From DSWT01 sp049975385 (GTDB taxonomy: Bacteria > Chloroflexota > Anaerolineae > B4-G1 > SLSP01): DNA of 9,358 nucleotides. Positions within the stretch are counted from its first letter, which is position 1, and every line of letters starts with the position of its first letter. Below the pieces are notes generated by a model. That model was given only the letters and a program-made list of their open reading frames with translations. It was not told where the DNA came from and searched no databases. Location: the NCBI GenBank assembly GCA_049975385.1, contig JBNGDO010000181.1:1-9358 (forward strand), given 5' to 3'. This document shows positions 1-5,649 of this stretch, in pieces. A program made the position numbers and the translations under genes.

Positions 1-5
1 CCCTC

Positions 6-27
6 AAAAAAAAGCGGCTTTAGCCGC
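6..27 (-). terminator. Rho-independent terminator of proS
   Basis: Read on the minus strand, GCGGC and GCCGC arms (14-27) enclose a four-base loop and are followed by eight T residues (13 down to 6). It lies 46 bases after the proS stop codon, so proS is probably the last gene of its transcript. Confidence 0.85.
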
Positions 28-73
28 CCCTTCCGGCGATAGCGTGACAGCACGATAATTTTCGGATAGGTTC

Positions 74-1507
74 TTAGTAAGCTTTGCCGAAGATTGCAAC
101 CTCGGTGGCGGGTTTGCCGGTGTAAATGCACGTCCCAGCGCCGCCAGGCTGCTCGGTGGGGATGCAGCGCACGGTGGCTTTCGTTTCCTCTTTGATACGC
201 GCCTCGTCCTCCGCATTGCCGGCCCACCACGCACGGGCGAAGCCGGTCTGGATGGTTTCCTTCAGTTCGTCGTAGGTGCTCACGTCACGGGTGTGGCTTT
301 CGCGGAAGTCGAGCGCCTTCTGGAAGATCGCCTGCTGGATCGTCGTCAACATCTCGGCGACCGTCGTTTCCAGGCCGTCCCACGACACGGGCGTCTTGCC
401 TTCCCGGCCGGGGATGTCGCGCCGGGCGAGCATCACCTGCCGGTTTGCCACGTCGCGCGGTCCGATCTCGATCCGCAACGGCACGCCGCGCATCTCCCAT
501 TCGTTGAACTTCCACCCGGCGGTGTAGCCCTCGCGGACATCCAACTCGACACGGACCGTAGCTTTGAGCCGTGCGTGCAATTCGCGCGCCGCCTCCAACA
601 CTGCATCACGCTCCGCGTCCTTGCGCCAGATCGGCACGATGACGGCCTGAACCGGCGCGAGACGCGGCGGCAGCACGAGGCCCTGATCGTCGCCATGCGT
701 CATCACGATCGCGCCGACCATGCGCGTGCTCATCCCCCACGATGTCGTCCACGTGAGTTGCTGTTCATTGTTCTCATCGAGGAATTTGATGTCGAACGCC
801 CGCGCGAAATTCTGCCCCAGGAAGTGGCTGGTGCCGGATTGCAGCGCCTTGCCGTCCTTCATCATCGCCTCGATGGTGTAGCTGGCGACGGCCCCGGCGA
901 ACCTCTCGCTCTCGCTCTTACGTCCGGGGATTACGGGGATCGCGGCCTCATTCATCGCAAAATCCGTGTAGACGCCGAGCATCCGCAGCGTCTCCTCCAT
1001 CGCCTCATCGCGGGTGGCGTGCGCGGTGTGACCTTCCTGCCAGAGGAACTCCGTCGTGCGCAGGAACAGGCGCGTGCGCATCTCCCAGCGCACCACGTTG
1101 GCCCACTGGTTGATGAGCAGCGGCAGGTCGCGGTACGACTGAATCCACTTGGCGTACATGTGACCGATGATCGTCTCCGATGTGGGGCGCACGATCAGCC
1201 GCTCCTCCAATTCACTGCCCCCGCCAATGGTGACGACCGCCAGCTCCGGCGAGAAGCCTTCCACGTGCTCGGCCTCCTTCTGCAAGAAGCTCTCCGGGAT
1301 GAAGAGCGGGAAGTAAGCGTTGACGTGCCCCGTCGCTTTGAAACGGCGATCCAGCGCATCGCGGATGTTCTCCCAGAGCGTGTAGCCGTAGGGCTTGATG
1401 ACCATACAGCCGCGCACGGGCGAATAGTCGGCCAAATCGGCCTTCTGCACGATCTCGTTATACCACTTGGAAAAGTCCTCGGTTTGAGAAGTTAAAAAAT
1501 CTGCCAT
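74..1507 (-). CDS. proS: Prolyl-tRNA synthetase, archaeal/eukaryotic-type (type 3, short form)
   Basis: Class II aminoacyl-tRNA synthetase that charges tRNA-Pro with proline in the cytoplasm. The 477-residue length fits the short form without the bacterial editing insertion. Visible landmarks are motif 1 around residues 33-72, the proline-pocket RPTSE at 107-111, motif 2 around 136-156 (VVRWE...FLRTTEF), motif 3 at 271-285 (HGDDQGLVLPPRLAP), an anticodon-binding domain around 287-395, and a C-terminal domain ending in the family's FGKAY-like tail with terminal Tyr. The start was chosen at 1507 because GAGGGAG lies four bases upstream; an in-frame ATG at 1528 precedes that site and would add seven residues. 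One oddity: the C-terminal zinc knuckle of related enzymes (C..C...CxxC) is mostly lost. WAGNAEDE replaces the first Cys pair, and CIYT (460-463) replaces CIYC. Transcription probably ends at the terminator at 6-27. Confidence 0.97.
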   Translation of the reverse strand: MADFLTSQTEDFSKWYNEIVQKADLADYSPVRGCMVIKPYGYTLWENIRDALDRRFKATGHVNAYFPLFIPESFLQKEAEHVEGFSPELAVVTIGGGSELEERLIVRPTSETIIGHMYAKWIQSYRDLPLLINQWANVVRWEMRTRLFLRTTEFLWQEGHTAHATRDEAMEETLRMLGVYTDFAMNEAAIPVIPGRKSESERFAGAVASYTIEAMMKDGKALQSGTSHFLGQNFARAFDIKFLDENNEQQLTWTTSWGMSTRMVGAIVMTHGDDQGLVLPPRLAPVQAVIVPIWRKDAERDAVLEAARELHARLKATVRVELDVREGYTAGWKFNEWEMRGVPLRIEIGPRDVANRQVMLARRDIPGREGKTPVSWDGLETTVAEMLTTIQQAIFQKALDFRESHTRDVSTYDELKETIQTGFARAWWAGNAEDEARIKEETKATVRCIPTEQPGGAGTCIYTGKPATEVAIFGKAY

Positions 1508-1533
1508 GATGCTCCCTCGTTCTTCCAAAAATA

Positions 1534-1600
1534 AACCGCTAATCTCGCTAATCTACGCGAATCTCTTAAAAATTAGCGAAGATTCGCGTGATTCGCGGTT
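1534..1600. repeat. Palindromic array of GATT/CGC-type 9-10-mers in the proS leader
   Basis: The left side has CGCTAATCT at 1537-1545 and again at 1546-1554, then CGCGAATCT at 1556-1564. The right side has the opposite orientation: ATTAGCGA, GATTCGCG and GATTCGCGG between 1573 and 1598. The ends AACCGC (1534-1539) and GCGGTT (1595-1600) are inverted copies. The whole element is an imperfect 67-bp palindrome of short tandem units lying about 30 bases upstream of the proS start codon. It looks like a dispersed intergenic repeat; in RNA it could fold into a long hairpin in the proS leader. Confidence 0.75.
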
Positions 1601-1657
1601 AAAAAATCTGCGCCATCTATTGACAAATCTCCGTCTAGCGACAATGAGCTTCCGCAC

Positions 1658-1963
1658 TCACCTTTGATCTGAACCAAAACGGCGGTAGTTTACCGCGAGC
1701 TTGTCCATGATCGCCTGCTCCAGGTCGATGCCGGTGAGGTAGGCCAGTTGCAGCAGGTAGAGGGCGACGTCCGCCAGTTCCTCGGCGAGCGCCTCAGGGA
1801 CGGCGTCCTCGCCCCACTGGAAATGTTCCAGCACCTCCGCCGCCTCCAGTGACAGCGAAATGGCGATATTGCGCGGCGACTGCACAAACGGCGAGTCATC
1901 GCGATACCACCCCATCGCCCCGACAAAGGCGTTCATTGCATCGGTCAGTTCTGCGAGTGTCAT
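1658..1963 (-). CDS. MazG-like nucleotide pyrophosphohydrolase (dCTPP1/RS21-C6 type)
   Basis: A 101-residue all-alpha NTP pyrophosphatase that likely hydrolyses (d)NTPs, possibly dCTP or modified nucleotides, to the monophosphate and pyrophosphate as house-cleaning. The metal-binding signature is complete: E40-x-x-E43 (EAAEVLEHFQW) and E62-x-x-D65 (EELADVALYLLQL), followed by the family's D80 and a K88...N92 tail (DKLAVNYRRFG). Length and motif order fit the single-domain MazG-like group rather than full MazG. The start was set at Met 1963, giving MTLAEL; an upstream in-frame ATG at 2008 would add 15 residues, but it lies upstream of the putative promoter elements. There is no Shine-Dalgarno, and a -10 box ends eight bases before the ATG, which suggests a leaderless message. 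The next gene upstream (2023-2475) is on the same strand, 59 bases away. Exact substrate is unknown. Confidence 0.9.
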   Translation of the reverse strand: MTLAELTDAMNAFVGAMGWYRDDSPFVQSPRNIAISLSLEAAEVLEHFQWGEDAVPEALAEELADVALYLLQLAYLTGIDLEQAIMDKLAVNYRRFGSDQR

Positions 1964-1971
1964 AAAACGCG

Positions 1972-1999
1972 AGTATACAGCGGAATGGAGAGAGGGCAA
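1972..1999 (-). promoter_or_regulatory. Promoter of the MazG-like gene, probably leaderless
   Basis: On the minus strand TTGCCC (1994-1999), a 16-base spacer and TATACT (1972-1977) form a sigma70-like promoter. Only eight bases separate the -10 box from the ATG at 1963, so transcription would start at or within a base or two of the start codon. Confidence 0.55.
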
Positions 2000-2022
2000 C
2001 CGAGACAAGACAGCGTCATTGA

Positions 2023-2475
2023 TTATGGATTGAGATTCAGCGGTTTTCTTGATCGCTCATGCATTACAAAACCGATCTCCAGCAGTGCAGCGACGGTGAC
2101 CATGACCGGATTGGCCCAATAGCCAATACCCCGATACGGATCGACAATGAATAATACAAACCACCATACCACAAAGAATAGAACAATCAGGGAGATTCTA
2201 TAGAGCCTCTCCAATTTTCTGAGACAAGCGGAGCAGCAAAGACACAAGTTAAATAAAATCAGAATTTGAATGGCAAAAAAGTACAGTAGGGATCCTACCC
2301 CAAAAAGCAAACGACTAATGCTTGGGTTAGCAATTAGATCAGGTATGGCAGCAAGAAATAGCAATAAAGACCAGAAACTGAAAAACCAGTTAGTTGGAAC
2401 TTCAGGGTCCACAGGAAGAAAGAGCGTTACAAACAAGAGTCCAAGCAGAATCAAGCGTAAACGACATTTAGTCAT
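2023..2475 (-). CDS. Small multi-pass membrane protein, function unknown
   Basis: A 150-residue, very hydrophobic protein of no family I recognise. Probable membrane segments lie near residues 6-21, 30-47, 54-80, 92-112 and 120-138, so about five passes. A cysteine cluster, C78-x-C80-C81-x-x-C84 (CLCCSAC), sits at the end of the third segment before a basic stretch (RKLERLYR) and could bind metal or be acylated; this is inference only. The start at 2475 is supported by GGGAGGAAA a few bases upstream. The coding DNA is clearly richer in A and T than proS or the GNAT genes, which suggests a foreign or recent origin. I see no promoter directly upstream, so it may be read with the gene at 2613-3146. 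Confidence 0.75.
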   Translation of the reverse strand: MTKCRLRLILLGLLFVTLFLPVDPEVPTNWFFSFWSLLLFLAAIPDLIANPSISRLLFGVGSLLYFFAIQILILFNLCLCCSACLRKLERLYRISLIVLFFVVWWFVLFIVDPYRGIGYWANPVMVTVAALLEIGFVMHERSRKPLNLNP

Positions 2476-2612
2476 AGGCTTTCCTCCCTATTCATCGTTT
2501 TGGAAGCGATTGGGCGCAGCAGAAAATTCTGTGACGGTAGACTAGGAGACACAAGTGTGACCGATGAAGTGAAAGTCGTGCGTATTTCGCCTGATCGGGT
2601 AGTATCTGTTTC

Positions 2613-3146
2613 CTAAGAGCCGCCTGTATGTTTGCCGGTGACGTTCAACTGCCCATCAACTTTGGTGAAAATGAACTCGTATATATCTCCACCCAACACA
2701 GCATAAACGACGCCTGCGGTGAGTCTGATTTCATTGCTTGATGCGGTCACATGTCCCGATCTGTCGTGCGTGAATCCTATCCATAAAAAGCTACCTTCAC
2801 GGGTAGTTATCGCCTGATCATGTATCGCCTCAGCCTCTTCCGCAGATATCCTTTCGATCCTTGGATTGTCGCTAAGGGAAATGTCCTGTGGCAAGATGTC
2901 ACAGATGACGTACCATCGATCCGCCTTGCGCATCACATCCACACTCGAGTATCCACGCAACTGCTCTATACCCTTGAACCCAGGTATCGGCTGCCCCTCA
3001 AACACCCAGGCAACGATAGCTCTGGACGCCTGCACTTTGAAGTTCTGCGTGCTACGATACGCCGAGTACCACACGAGCGCCCCCACAGCGATGATGACGG
3101 CTACAGCAGAGAATACGCCAATCACGACGCGTCTCGATTTCCTCAT
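2613..3146 (-). CDS. Single-pass anchored or secreted protein, function unknown
   Basis: 177 residues from the start chosen here. The N terminus MRKSRRVVIGVFSAV leads into a hydrophobic segment (about residues 7-28) preceded by basic residues: an uncleaved signal anchor or signal peptide that places the rest outside the membrane. There is no lipobox cysteine. The remaining ~145 residues are soluble, with mixed strands suggested by pieces such as VVYAVLGGDIYEFIF, and match no family I know. The start at 3146 has AAGGA about six bases upstream; a longer in-frame reading to 3332 adds 62 residues that look like translated non-coding DNA. The next gene downstream (2023-2475) is 137 bases away on the same strand. 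Confidence 0.7.
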   Translation of the reverse strand: MRKSRRVVIGVFSAVAVIIAVGALVWYSAYRSTQNFKVQASRAIVAWVFEGQPIPGFKGIEQLRGYSSVDVMRKADRWYVICDILPQDISLSDNPRIERISAEEAEAIHDQAITTREGSFLWIGFTHDRSGHVTASSNEIRLTAGVVYAVLGGDIYEFIFTKVDGQLNVTGKHTGGS

Positions 3147-3155
3147 AGGTTTCCT

Positions 3156-3184
3156 TGTATAAAATATGATCACATAGTGGTCAA
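3156..3184 (-). promoter_or_regulatory. Possible promoter of the anchored-protein gene
   Basis: On the minus strand TTGACC (3179-3184), a 17-base spacer and TATACA (3156-3161) resemble a sigma70 promoter. The -10 box lies nine bases before the ATG and overlaps the AAGGA motif, so the message would have almost no leader. This resembles the arrangement at the MazG-like gene. Confidence 0.4.
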
Positions 3185-3538
3185 ATTGGGTGTTCCGGAG
3201 ACAATCAGAGCAACTCAGAAGGTCTGAGCCGCTGATGAACCGGGTGAGACACGGTCTCTTTGCCGGATGAGCCGGTGACCAGCCGGCCATCACGTCTTCG
3301 AAAGGTGGTTTCCTGATGTCCATTGCGATCAACGTCTGACATGCACCATGTTCCTAACGGTCGGGGCGTGCGGTGGGTAGCAGCACCGCACTTGAGAGTC
3401 TGGCCGGGTGAGGACTAATTGTCCGCAAGGCTGCCGCGCGACGGGCCGCCGGAATACCCGTCCGCCGCGCTCAGGGCAGGCGCGGTCAGCGGCTCGACGC
3501 GGCGATTGGCTTGTATTTCTCGATTCCACTCAACCGAT
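3185..3538. other. Gene-free stretch
   Basis: About 350 bases between the TumE-like gene and the anchored-protein gene. The only open frames are short, with arginine/proline-rich translations and no ribosome binding site. I see no terminator with a T run, no tRNA and no clear repeat. Confidence 0.5.
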
Positions 3539-3928
3539 CTATTCTTGCTCTAGCCAGAGCGCGACCTCGGTCAAGATCTGATTGAGTGTGGGTTGATCGG
3601 AGGGCGCAGAGTATTCTGTGACGCCAATGTGTTTGTGATGCGGGTGGGTTATGATCTCAGGATGATGCGGCGCATTGTCGTAACGGAAAACGTGCTGTCC
3701 GTGGCGCATATAGGCATACGCATAATGAATGCGCACCGGATACCCTAGCTCCGTGCTGACGACCTCGTAAATGTCCAGGTAGGACTCGTCCCAGAAAAAG
3801 ACCCGACAACGCAACAAACCGTTATAATCGTCTGATGCCAGACATTCGACGGGTTCGCGCAGGGAACTGACGTGCGGCGCGTTACGCAGGCTGCGCTCAA
3901 CCGTATCGAAGTAGTCGTCAATATTCAT
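3539..3928 (-). CDS. DUF6516/TumE-like protein, putative toxin of a toxin-antitoxin pair
   Basis: A 129-residue protein carrying what I recognise as the DUF6516/TumE signature: an aromatic HYAYAYM strand (68-74), FRYDNAPHHP (81-90) and HPHHKH (95-100), followed by a C-terminal helix. Members of this family are encoded beside a small partner and treated as toxins; the histidine-rich core suggests a catalytic or nucleic-acid-acting site, but the activity is not known to me. The gene starts inside the stop codon of its upstream partner (ATGA overlap at 3925-3928) and has no Shine-Dalgarno of its own, so translation is probably coupled. No terminator is visible after its stop. All signature residues appear intact, so it is probably functional. 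Confidence 0.75.
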   Translation of the reverse strand: MNIDDYFDTVERSLRNAPHVSSLREPVECLASDDYNGLLRCRVFFWDESYLDIYEVVSTELGYPVRIHYAYAYMRHGQHVFRYDNAPHHPEIITHPHHKHIGVTEYSAPSDQPTLNQILTEVALWLEQE

Positions 3929-4143
3929 GCCGTCACAGGTTCACGCTGCATAAACTGGCGCACGGGCAGTGAGGTGAGGTATAAATGATAAAGTCCGACC
4001 CACATCAACACGTCCGAATCGTCGCCCAGTTCGCCGTTCTCGAAGCGACGGTAGAATTCAATGGTGGAATAGCCGTATTGCCGTTCGTAGTCGCGCAAAC
4101 GTTGGCTCAGTTCCCTGAAAGATAATCGTTGGGCTTTCAACAT
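3925..4143 (-). CDS. Putative antitoxin partner of the TumE-like protein
   Basis: A 72-residue, largely helical protein. Its core, EFYRRFENGELGDDSD (residues 29-44), resembles short proteins I associate with TumE/DUF6516 partners and other toxin-antitoxin loci. The start was chosen at 4143 because GGAGGT lies eight bases upstream; an ATG at 4161 lies upstream of that site and would add six residues. It is the first gene of a two-gene operon and shares four bases with the downstream toxin-like gene, the usual antitoxin-first order. Antitoxins commonly bind their own promoter, but no DNA-binding fold can be named here with confidence. It could instead be an uncharacterised accessory protein. 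Confidence 0.7.
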   Translation of the reverse strand: MLKAQRLSFRELSQRLRDYERQYGYSTIEFYRRFENGELGDDSDVLMWVGLYHLYLTSLPVRQFMQREPVTA

Positions 4144-4171
4144 TGGGTTACACCTCCGCATATTTGTTCAT

Positions 4172-4200
4172 ATTATAGCATGTTCAGCACTTGGCGACAA
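4172..4200 (-). promoter_or_regulatory. Promoter of the toxin-antitoxin-like operon
   Basis: On the minus strand TTGTCG (4195-4200), a 17-base spacer and a perfect TATAAT (4172-4177) with an upstream TG extension. The -10 box is flanked by two direct copies of TGAACA (minus strand; 4181-4186 and 4165-4170), which could be an operator for autoregulation. The start codon of the first gene is 28 bases downstream. Confidence 0.75.
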
Positions 4201-4231
4201 TGGGTCAATTTTGGGGACCGGCATGATCCGA

Positions 4232-4259
4232 TTGACAAAAATCGCACTCGCGCTACAAT
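4232..4259 (+). promoter_or_regulatory. Strong sigma70-type promoter of the short-peptide transcript
   Basis: Consensus TTGACA (4232-4237), a 16-base spacer and TACAAT (4254-4259). It diverges from the toxin-antitoxin promoter, with about 30 bases between their -35 boxes. Predicted transcription start is near 4266, only about ten bases before an AGGAGG ribosome binding site. Confidence 0.75.
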
Positions 4260-4287
4260 AAGAGCGTAACTTTCAGGAGGTTAAGCC

Positions 4288-4386
4288 GTGGATAAGGTTA
4301 AGTGTTTTACCTACATCGCCCAAATGCCCGACGCCGGTTCGGGTGTCTTGCCTTGTCGCAGTGCGCCTCTCGGAAGGTTAAAATAG
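4288..4386 (+). CDS. Short ORF (32 residues), candidate leader or small peptide
   Basis: A GTG-initiated ORF of 32 codons ending in TAG. AGGAGG (4275-4280) lies seven bases before the GTG, and a consensus promoter lies directly upstream, so translation is well supported although the product is tiny. The N terminus is VDKVKCFTYIAQ (formyl-Met in place of Val) and the C terminus is basic, ending RLK; it has two cysteines (positions 6 and 23) and a Gly/Pro-rich middle. It has no run of one amino acid as classic biosynthetic attenuators do. Two Rho-independent terminators follow before the first GNAT gene. It may be a regulatory leader (arrest) peptide or a free-standing small protein. I recognise no family. 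Confidence 0.6.
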   Translation: MDKVKCFTYIAQMPDAGSGVLPCRSAPLGRLK

Positions 4387-4401
4387 TCTAACCGTCAAAA
4401 C

Positions 4402-4439
4402 AAAAGGCCGTGGGCGTCTGCGATGTCCACGGCCTTTTT
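4402..4439 (+). terminator. Rho-independent terminator 1 after the short ORF
   Basis: AAAAGGCCGTGG (4402-4413) pairs perfectly with CCACGGCCTTTT (4427-4438) around a 13-base loop, with five T residues at the end. It starts 15 bases after the short ORF's stop codon. Confidence 0.9.
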
Positions 4440-4466
4440 CATTTCTTGTGCGCTTTTCGCGCGTCG

Positions 4467-4497
4467 AAGGCCGGGGACCCCACCACCGGCCTTTTTT
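4467..4497 (+). terminator. Rho-independent terminator 2 before the GNAT genes
   Basis: AAGGCCGG (4467-4474) pairs with CCGGCCTT (4486-4493) around an 11-base loop, followed by a run of six T residues (4492-4497). It shares the AAGGCCG/CGGCCTT arms with the terminator 27 bases upstream, so the two could also pair with each other. Confidence 0.88.
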
Positions 4498-4576
4498 GTT
4501 TGCACACCACAAAGATTCACAGGCGTGCAGCGACGACAAGACTAAAAGCTATCTGACTATTTTGAAGGAGGAAACT

Positions 4577-5584
4577 ATGTCTGCACCATCATATCAAAAT
4601 TATATCTATCGCCCGGCGCGTATGGAGGACGTGGAAGCTGTCACCGATCTGTTCAACGTCTGCTCTCTGAAGGACATCGGCGCAGCGCAATTCCAGGTGG
4701 AAGAAAACCGCAGTTGGTGGCAATCGCCGGGGTTCAACCTGGAGACCGATACACACGTAGTTGTCACACGCGAAGGCGCATTGGTCGGCTACGTGGACCT
4801 GTGGGATACCGATCCCCACGTCTGCCTCCACGGTTGGGCGCGCGTGCATCCCGATTACCGGCATAACGGCATCGGTGCGCACCTCGCGCAGTGGCTCGAA
4901 GCGCGCGCCAGGGAATCTGTCCCCAAAGCGCCCGAGGGGACGCGCGTGGCGCTGCTTCAGGGCGTCATCGCGCATGACGAGGCAAGCCAGACGCTGCTAC
5001 GCGAACAGGGGTATCGGCTCGTGCGCTATTTCTTCCGCATGGTCATCGAGCTGGATGCGCCGCCGGCGGACCCCGTCGTCCCTGAAGGTATCACGATCCG
5101 GCCCTTCATCCGCGGGCAGGAAGAGCGCGCGCTGGTCAAAGCGGACCGTGAGGCATTCAGAGATCACTGGGGCTACGTCGAACACCCCTTCGAGGAAGAA
5201 TTCGCGCGGTGGATGCACCGGATCGACACTGATCCAGATTTCGATCCGGCGCTGTGGTTCGTCGCGGTAGAAGGCGACCAGATCGCCGGCATGTCACTGT
5301 GCTCGCCCAAGATAACCGAAGACCCGGATATGGGGTGGGTCAACATACTCGGCGTCCGGCGCCCTTGGCGACGGCGCGGGGTGGCGTTGGCCCTGCTGTA
5401 CCACACCTTCGGCGAATTCTACCGGCGCGGGAAACGCCGTGTGGGACTGGGCGTCGATGCGGACAGTTTGACCGGCGCGCTGCGCCTCTACGAGAAAGCC
5501 GGGATGCACCCGGTACGCCAGTACGCCAACTACGAGAAAGAGCTGCGCCCTGGCGTCGAGTTGAGCACACAAACGCTGGAGTAA
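4577..5584 (+). CDS. Tandem-domain GNAT acetyltransferase (paralogue 1)
   Basis: A 335-residue protein with two GNAT folds in one chain; it probably transfers an acetyl group from acetyl-CoA to an amine. The N-terminal domain (about 8-160) has motif A around VHPDYRHNGIGAHL with R95-x-x-G98-x-G100. The C-terminal domain (about 172-322) has VRRPWRRRGVALAL with R265-x-x-G268-x-A270 and motif B DADSLTGALRLYEKAGM (294-310). Both CoA loops look intact. The two-domain plan resembles mycothiol synthase MshD, but nothing else points to mycothiol, so the substrate is unknown. The start at 4577 has AAGGAGG five bases upstream; an in-frame GTG at 4448 lies before the second terminator and is unlikely. 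A second paralogue begins 65 bases downstream. I see no convincing promoter between terminator 2 and this gene, so read-through from 4232 may drive it. Confidence 0.88.
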   Translation: MSAPSYQNYIYRPARMEDVEAVTDLFNVCSLKDIGAAQFQVEENRSWWQSPGFNLETDTHVVVTREGALVGYVDLWDTDPHVCLHGWARVHPDYRHNGIGAHLAQWLEARARESVPKAPEGTRVALLQGVIAHDEASQTLLREQGYRLVRYFFRMVIELDAPPADPVVPEGITIRPFIRGQEERALVKADREAFRDHWGYVEHPFEEEFARWMHRIDTDPDFDPALWFVAVEGDQIAGMSLCSPKITEDPDMGWVNILGVRRPWRRRGVALALLYHTFGEFYRRGKRRVGLGVDADSLTGALRLYEKAGMHPVRQYANYEKELRPGVELSTQTLE

Positions 5585-5585
5585 C

Positions 5586-5621
5586 GCGGGCCTCTGGCTC
5601 GCGCGCGGACGAGACGCCCGC
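5586..5621. repeat. 36-bp imperfect palindrome between the GNAT genes
   Basis: GCGGGC (5586-5591) and GCCCGC (5616-5621) bound an imperfect palindrome in which 14 of 18 positions pair, with GCGCGC near the centre. It starts directly after the first GNAT stop codon and resembles a REP-like element or an mRNA-stabilising hairpin; there is no T run. Confidence 0.55.
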
Positions 5622-5649
5622 ACTACACTATGAAGAAAGGGAACGAACA

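Noticed and set aside
293..1495. 400-codon open frame on the plus strand opposite proS
   Set aside because: It lies entirely antisense to a fully conserved proS. Its length is explained by the GC-rich codon pattern of the true gene, and its translation is Arg/His/Leu-rich without known motifs.
1598..1626. Possible proS promoter (TTGTCA, 17-base spacer, TTTAAC on the minus strand)
   Set aside because: The -10 match is poor and overlaps the palindromic repeat, so I cannot support it over chance.
3147..3332. N-terminal extension of the anchored protein
   Set aside because: It would place a soluble stretch before a clear signal segment, and the internal ATG at 3146 has AAGGA upstream and a basic-plus-hydrophobic start.
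3329..3529. 66-codon minus-strand frame in the gap next to the TumE-like gene
   Set aside because: No ribosome binding site, low-complexity Arg/Pro-rich translation and no recognisable motif.
4260..4440. Known riboswitch, T-box, 6S or SRP RNA between the toxin-antitoxin operon and the GNAT genes
   Set aside because: I found no T-box AGGGTGG-type motif, no GGAAGGAAGC-type SRP loop and no other signature I know. The well-spaced ribosome binding site and ORF explain the transcript better.
5254..5649. Upstream extension of the second GNAT gene
   Set aside because: It overlaps the conserved C-terminal domain of the first GNAT in another frame; the ATG at 5650 fits the family start.
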